From Actinokineospora diospyrosa (GTDB lineage: Bacteria > Actinomycetota > Actinomycetes > Mycobacteriales > Pseudonocardiaceae): a stretch of 64,000 nt of DNA. The translations under genes and the position numbers were made by a program. The stretch is taken from NCBI RefSeq assembly GCF_024171925.1, contig NZ_JAMTCO010000006.1:186001-250000 (forward strand), written 5' to 3'. The first letter of the stretch is position 1, and every line of letters starts with the position of its first letter. The notes under the pieces were generated by a model that was given only the letters and a program-made list of their open reading frames with translations, was not told where the DNA came from and did no database searches. Positions 62,902 through 64,000 of the stretch are shown piece after piece.

Positions 62902-64000
62902 CTAGTCCGGCAACCGGTCCAGGATCCACTCGGCGAGCTCGGCGGTGATCTTGGTGTGCGGGTCGTTCTGCCCGGAGACGAGGAAGTCGTCCAGTTCGCT
63001 CTTGTCTGGCGCCAAGTCGTTCACCACGACGTAGGGGTCGTCGAGGTCGCCGATGGCCACCGCGCTGGCGGTGGGCACGAAGCCGACCGTGCGGTGGGCG
63101 ATCGTCACCTTGCCGGTGATCTTGAGCTTGTCGCCCGCGATGCCGAAGGTCTCCAACGTGCCGCCCGGGGCGCCGTCGAGTTCCGGTAGCCCGGACGTGG
63201 TGATCTCGTGCTCGTTGAGCAGGCCCTTGAGCCGGGCGACGTCGGCCTCGCCGACCGACTGCGTCTTGAGGTCGGTGCCGGTGAACCAACCGCTGTCGAC
63301 CTTCAGCGCGCTCTCGCCCGCCGGGACGCCGTTGCCCTGGCCGGTGCCGACGCCGTTGGCCACGCCAAGCAGCCGGGGGATGCGCGGCCAGCCGCCCACG
63401 CGGGCCAACTCGGCGAGGAACTCCTCGCGCAACGGGTCGACCCGGGGCTCGGCGCCGACGCTCTCCACGTGGCGCCAGAGGAGTTGGCGCGAGGCCGGGC
63501 TGTTGATCTGCTCGGACAACGCGGGCACGGAGGTCAGGAAGTGCGCGAGGTTCTGCAGCGCGATCGGCACCCACGCGCCGCGGTGCGGACTGTCGTAGGA
63601 CAGGTAGACGCCGACGCGGTGGTCGACCCGCTGGAGTTCGAGCTTGGCCAGCGCGTACCGGGTGACCAGCCCACCCATGCTGAAACCGCCGACCAGCAGC
63701 CGGGCCTCGTCGGTCTGCTCGGCGTGCGTGCGGTGGATCGCGGCCGTCACGGCGTCGGCGTTGCGCAGGATCGACTCGCTGCGCTCGTCGTAGCCGATGA
63801 GCACCAGGGTGCGTCCACGCCGCCGCAGCTCGGAGATGAACGCGTACTCGCCCCGGTCCAAGCCCTCCCACAGCTCGTTCAGGTCGCTCGGGCCGCTGTT
63901 GAACCCGTCGGCGAGGAGCACCGGCCGCACGACGCCCTTCTGCCCCTCCGCGTAGTAGACCCACGCCGTACCGCCGGGCAGCGGCCAGGTGTCGTCCGGA
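62902..64000 (-). CDS. lipase/esterase-like alpha/beta hydrolase, 3' part (5' end beyond window)
   Basis: At least 365 residues; the frame stays open to the window edge, and upstream codons read WPLPGGTAWVYYAEGQKG, so the start lies outside. RPVLLADGFNSGPSDLNELW gives the oxyanion strand. LLVGGFSMGGLVTRYAL contains the nucleophile elbow G-F-S-M-G with the catalytic Ser. LSYDSPHRGAWVP follows as in PGAP1/triacylglycerol-lipase-like proteins. The C-terminal half is atypical, with VPTASAVAIGD. The substrate is unknown. Confidence 0.8.
   Translation of the reverse strand, partial: PDDTWPLPGGTAWVYYAEGQKGVVRPVLLADGFNSGPSDLNELWEGLDRGEYAFISELRRRGRTLVLIGYDERSESILRNADAVTAAIHRTHAEQTDEARLLVGGFSMGGLVTRYALAKLELQRVDHRVGVYLSYDSPHRGAWVPIALQNLAHFLTSVPALSEQINSPASRQLLWRHVESVGAEPRVDPLREEFLAELARVGGWPRIPRLLGVANGVGTGQGNGVPAGESALKVDSGWFTGTDLKTQSVGEADVARLKGLLNEHEITTSGLPELDGAPGGTLETFGIAGDKLKITGKVTIAHRTVGFVPTASAVAIGDLDDPYVVVNDLAPDKSELDDFLVSGQNDPHTKITAELAEWILDRLPD

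Noticed and set aside
1-64000. tRNA, rRNA, intact insertion sequence or integrase
   Set aside because: No cloverleaf, rRNA-like stretch, transposase motif or terminal inverted repeat pair was recognised; a tRNAscan and ISfinder search would be decisive.

Overview
The window is very GC-rich, uses many GTG starts and 4-base ATGA/GTGA start-stop overlaps, and carries SARP and StrR regulators, type I PKS modules, SUKH immunity proteins and many Sec-secreted propeller proteins. This points to a filamentous actinomycete. Pseudonocardiaceae (Saccharothrix or Actinokineospora-like) is my best guess, not shown by any marker gene. It reads as an accessory, biosynthesis-rich region.

Region 1 (1-21126): the tail of an alpha/beta hydrolase, then a compact polyketide locus. 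On the minus strand a KS-DH-ER-KR-ACP polypeptide with no AT is followed by a DrrAB-type ABC exporter and a SARP/AfsR regulator whose P-loop lysine is replaced. Divergently, on the plus strand, lie a secreted arylsulfotransferase-like protein, a fused APS kinase/PAP-phosphatase, a PAPS sulfotransferase, a KS-AT-(dead KR)-ACP polypeptide and a secreted subtilase. A glycosyltransferase with a large disordered repeat insertion sits at the edge. Together these suggest a sulfated, possibly glycosylated, small polyketide, with the one methylmalonyl-type AT perhaps serving both proteins.

Region 2 (21188-26937): two small conserved-type proteins, one secreted protein, a 36-bp perfect palindrome, and then a gene graveyard. 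An intact StrR-type regulator survives among remnants of an ABC exporter, an arylamine N-acetyltransferase/amide synthase and a ROK sugar kinase.

Region 3 (26938-38581): a tightly coupled plus-strand operon. It encodes a PhyH dioxygenase, a GT-A-like protein, a fold-III PLP decarboxylase, a GNAT, two MFS exporters and a class V PLP enzyme. These are followed by a 29-residue CWVC peptide, a hairpin, an 823-residue TPR protein with an internal duplication and an M17 aminopeptidase. I read this as a candidate undescribed ribosomal-peptide (RiPP or peptide-scaffold) system.

Region 4 (38723-51999): a secreted YVTN propeller, a lipoprotein, and a giant RHS/YD-repeat polymorphic toxin with three LamG-like domains and a C-terminal DNA/RNA non-specific nuclease, followed by two tandem SUKH immunity genes.

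Region 5 (52044-55446, minus strand): a second candidate RiPP-like locus with a 30-residue peptide ending GGCGPIYV, a strong hairpin, a membrane M50-like metalloprotease with a PqqD-like N-terminus, and a TPR protein.

Region 6 (56427-64000): a fatty-acid desaturase coupled to an unknown protein, a YVTN/IPT secreted protein, a TolB-propeller/RTX-repeat protein, a small secreted protein and the 3' part of a lipase-like hydrolase. Strong hairpins separate several units.
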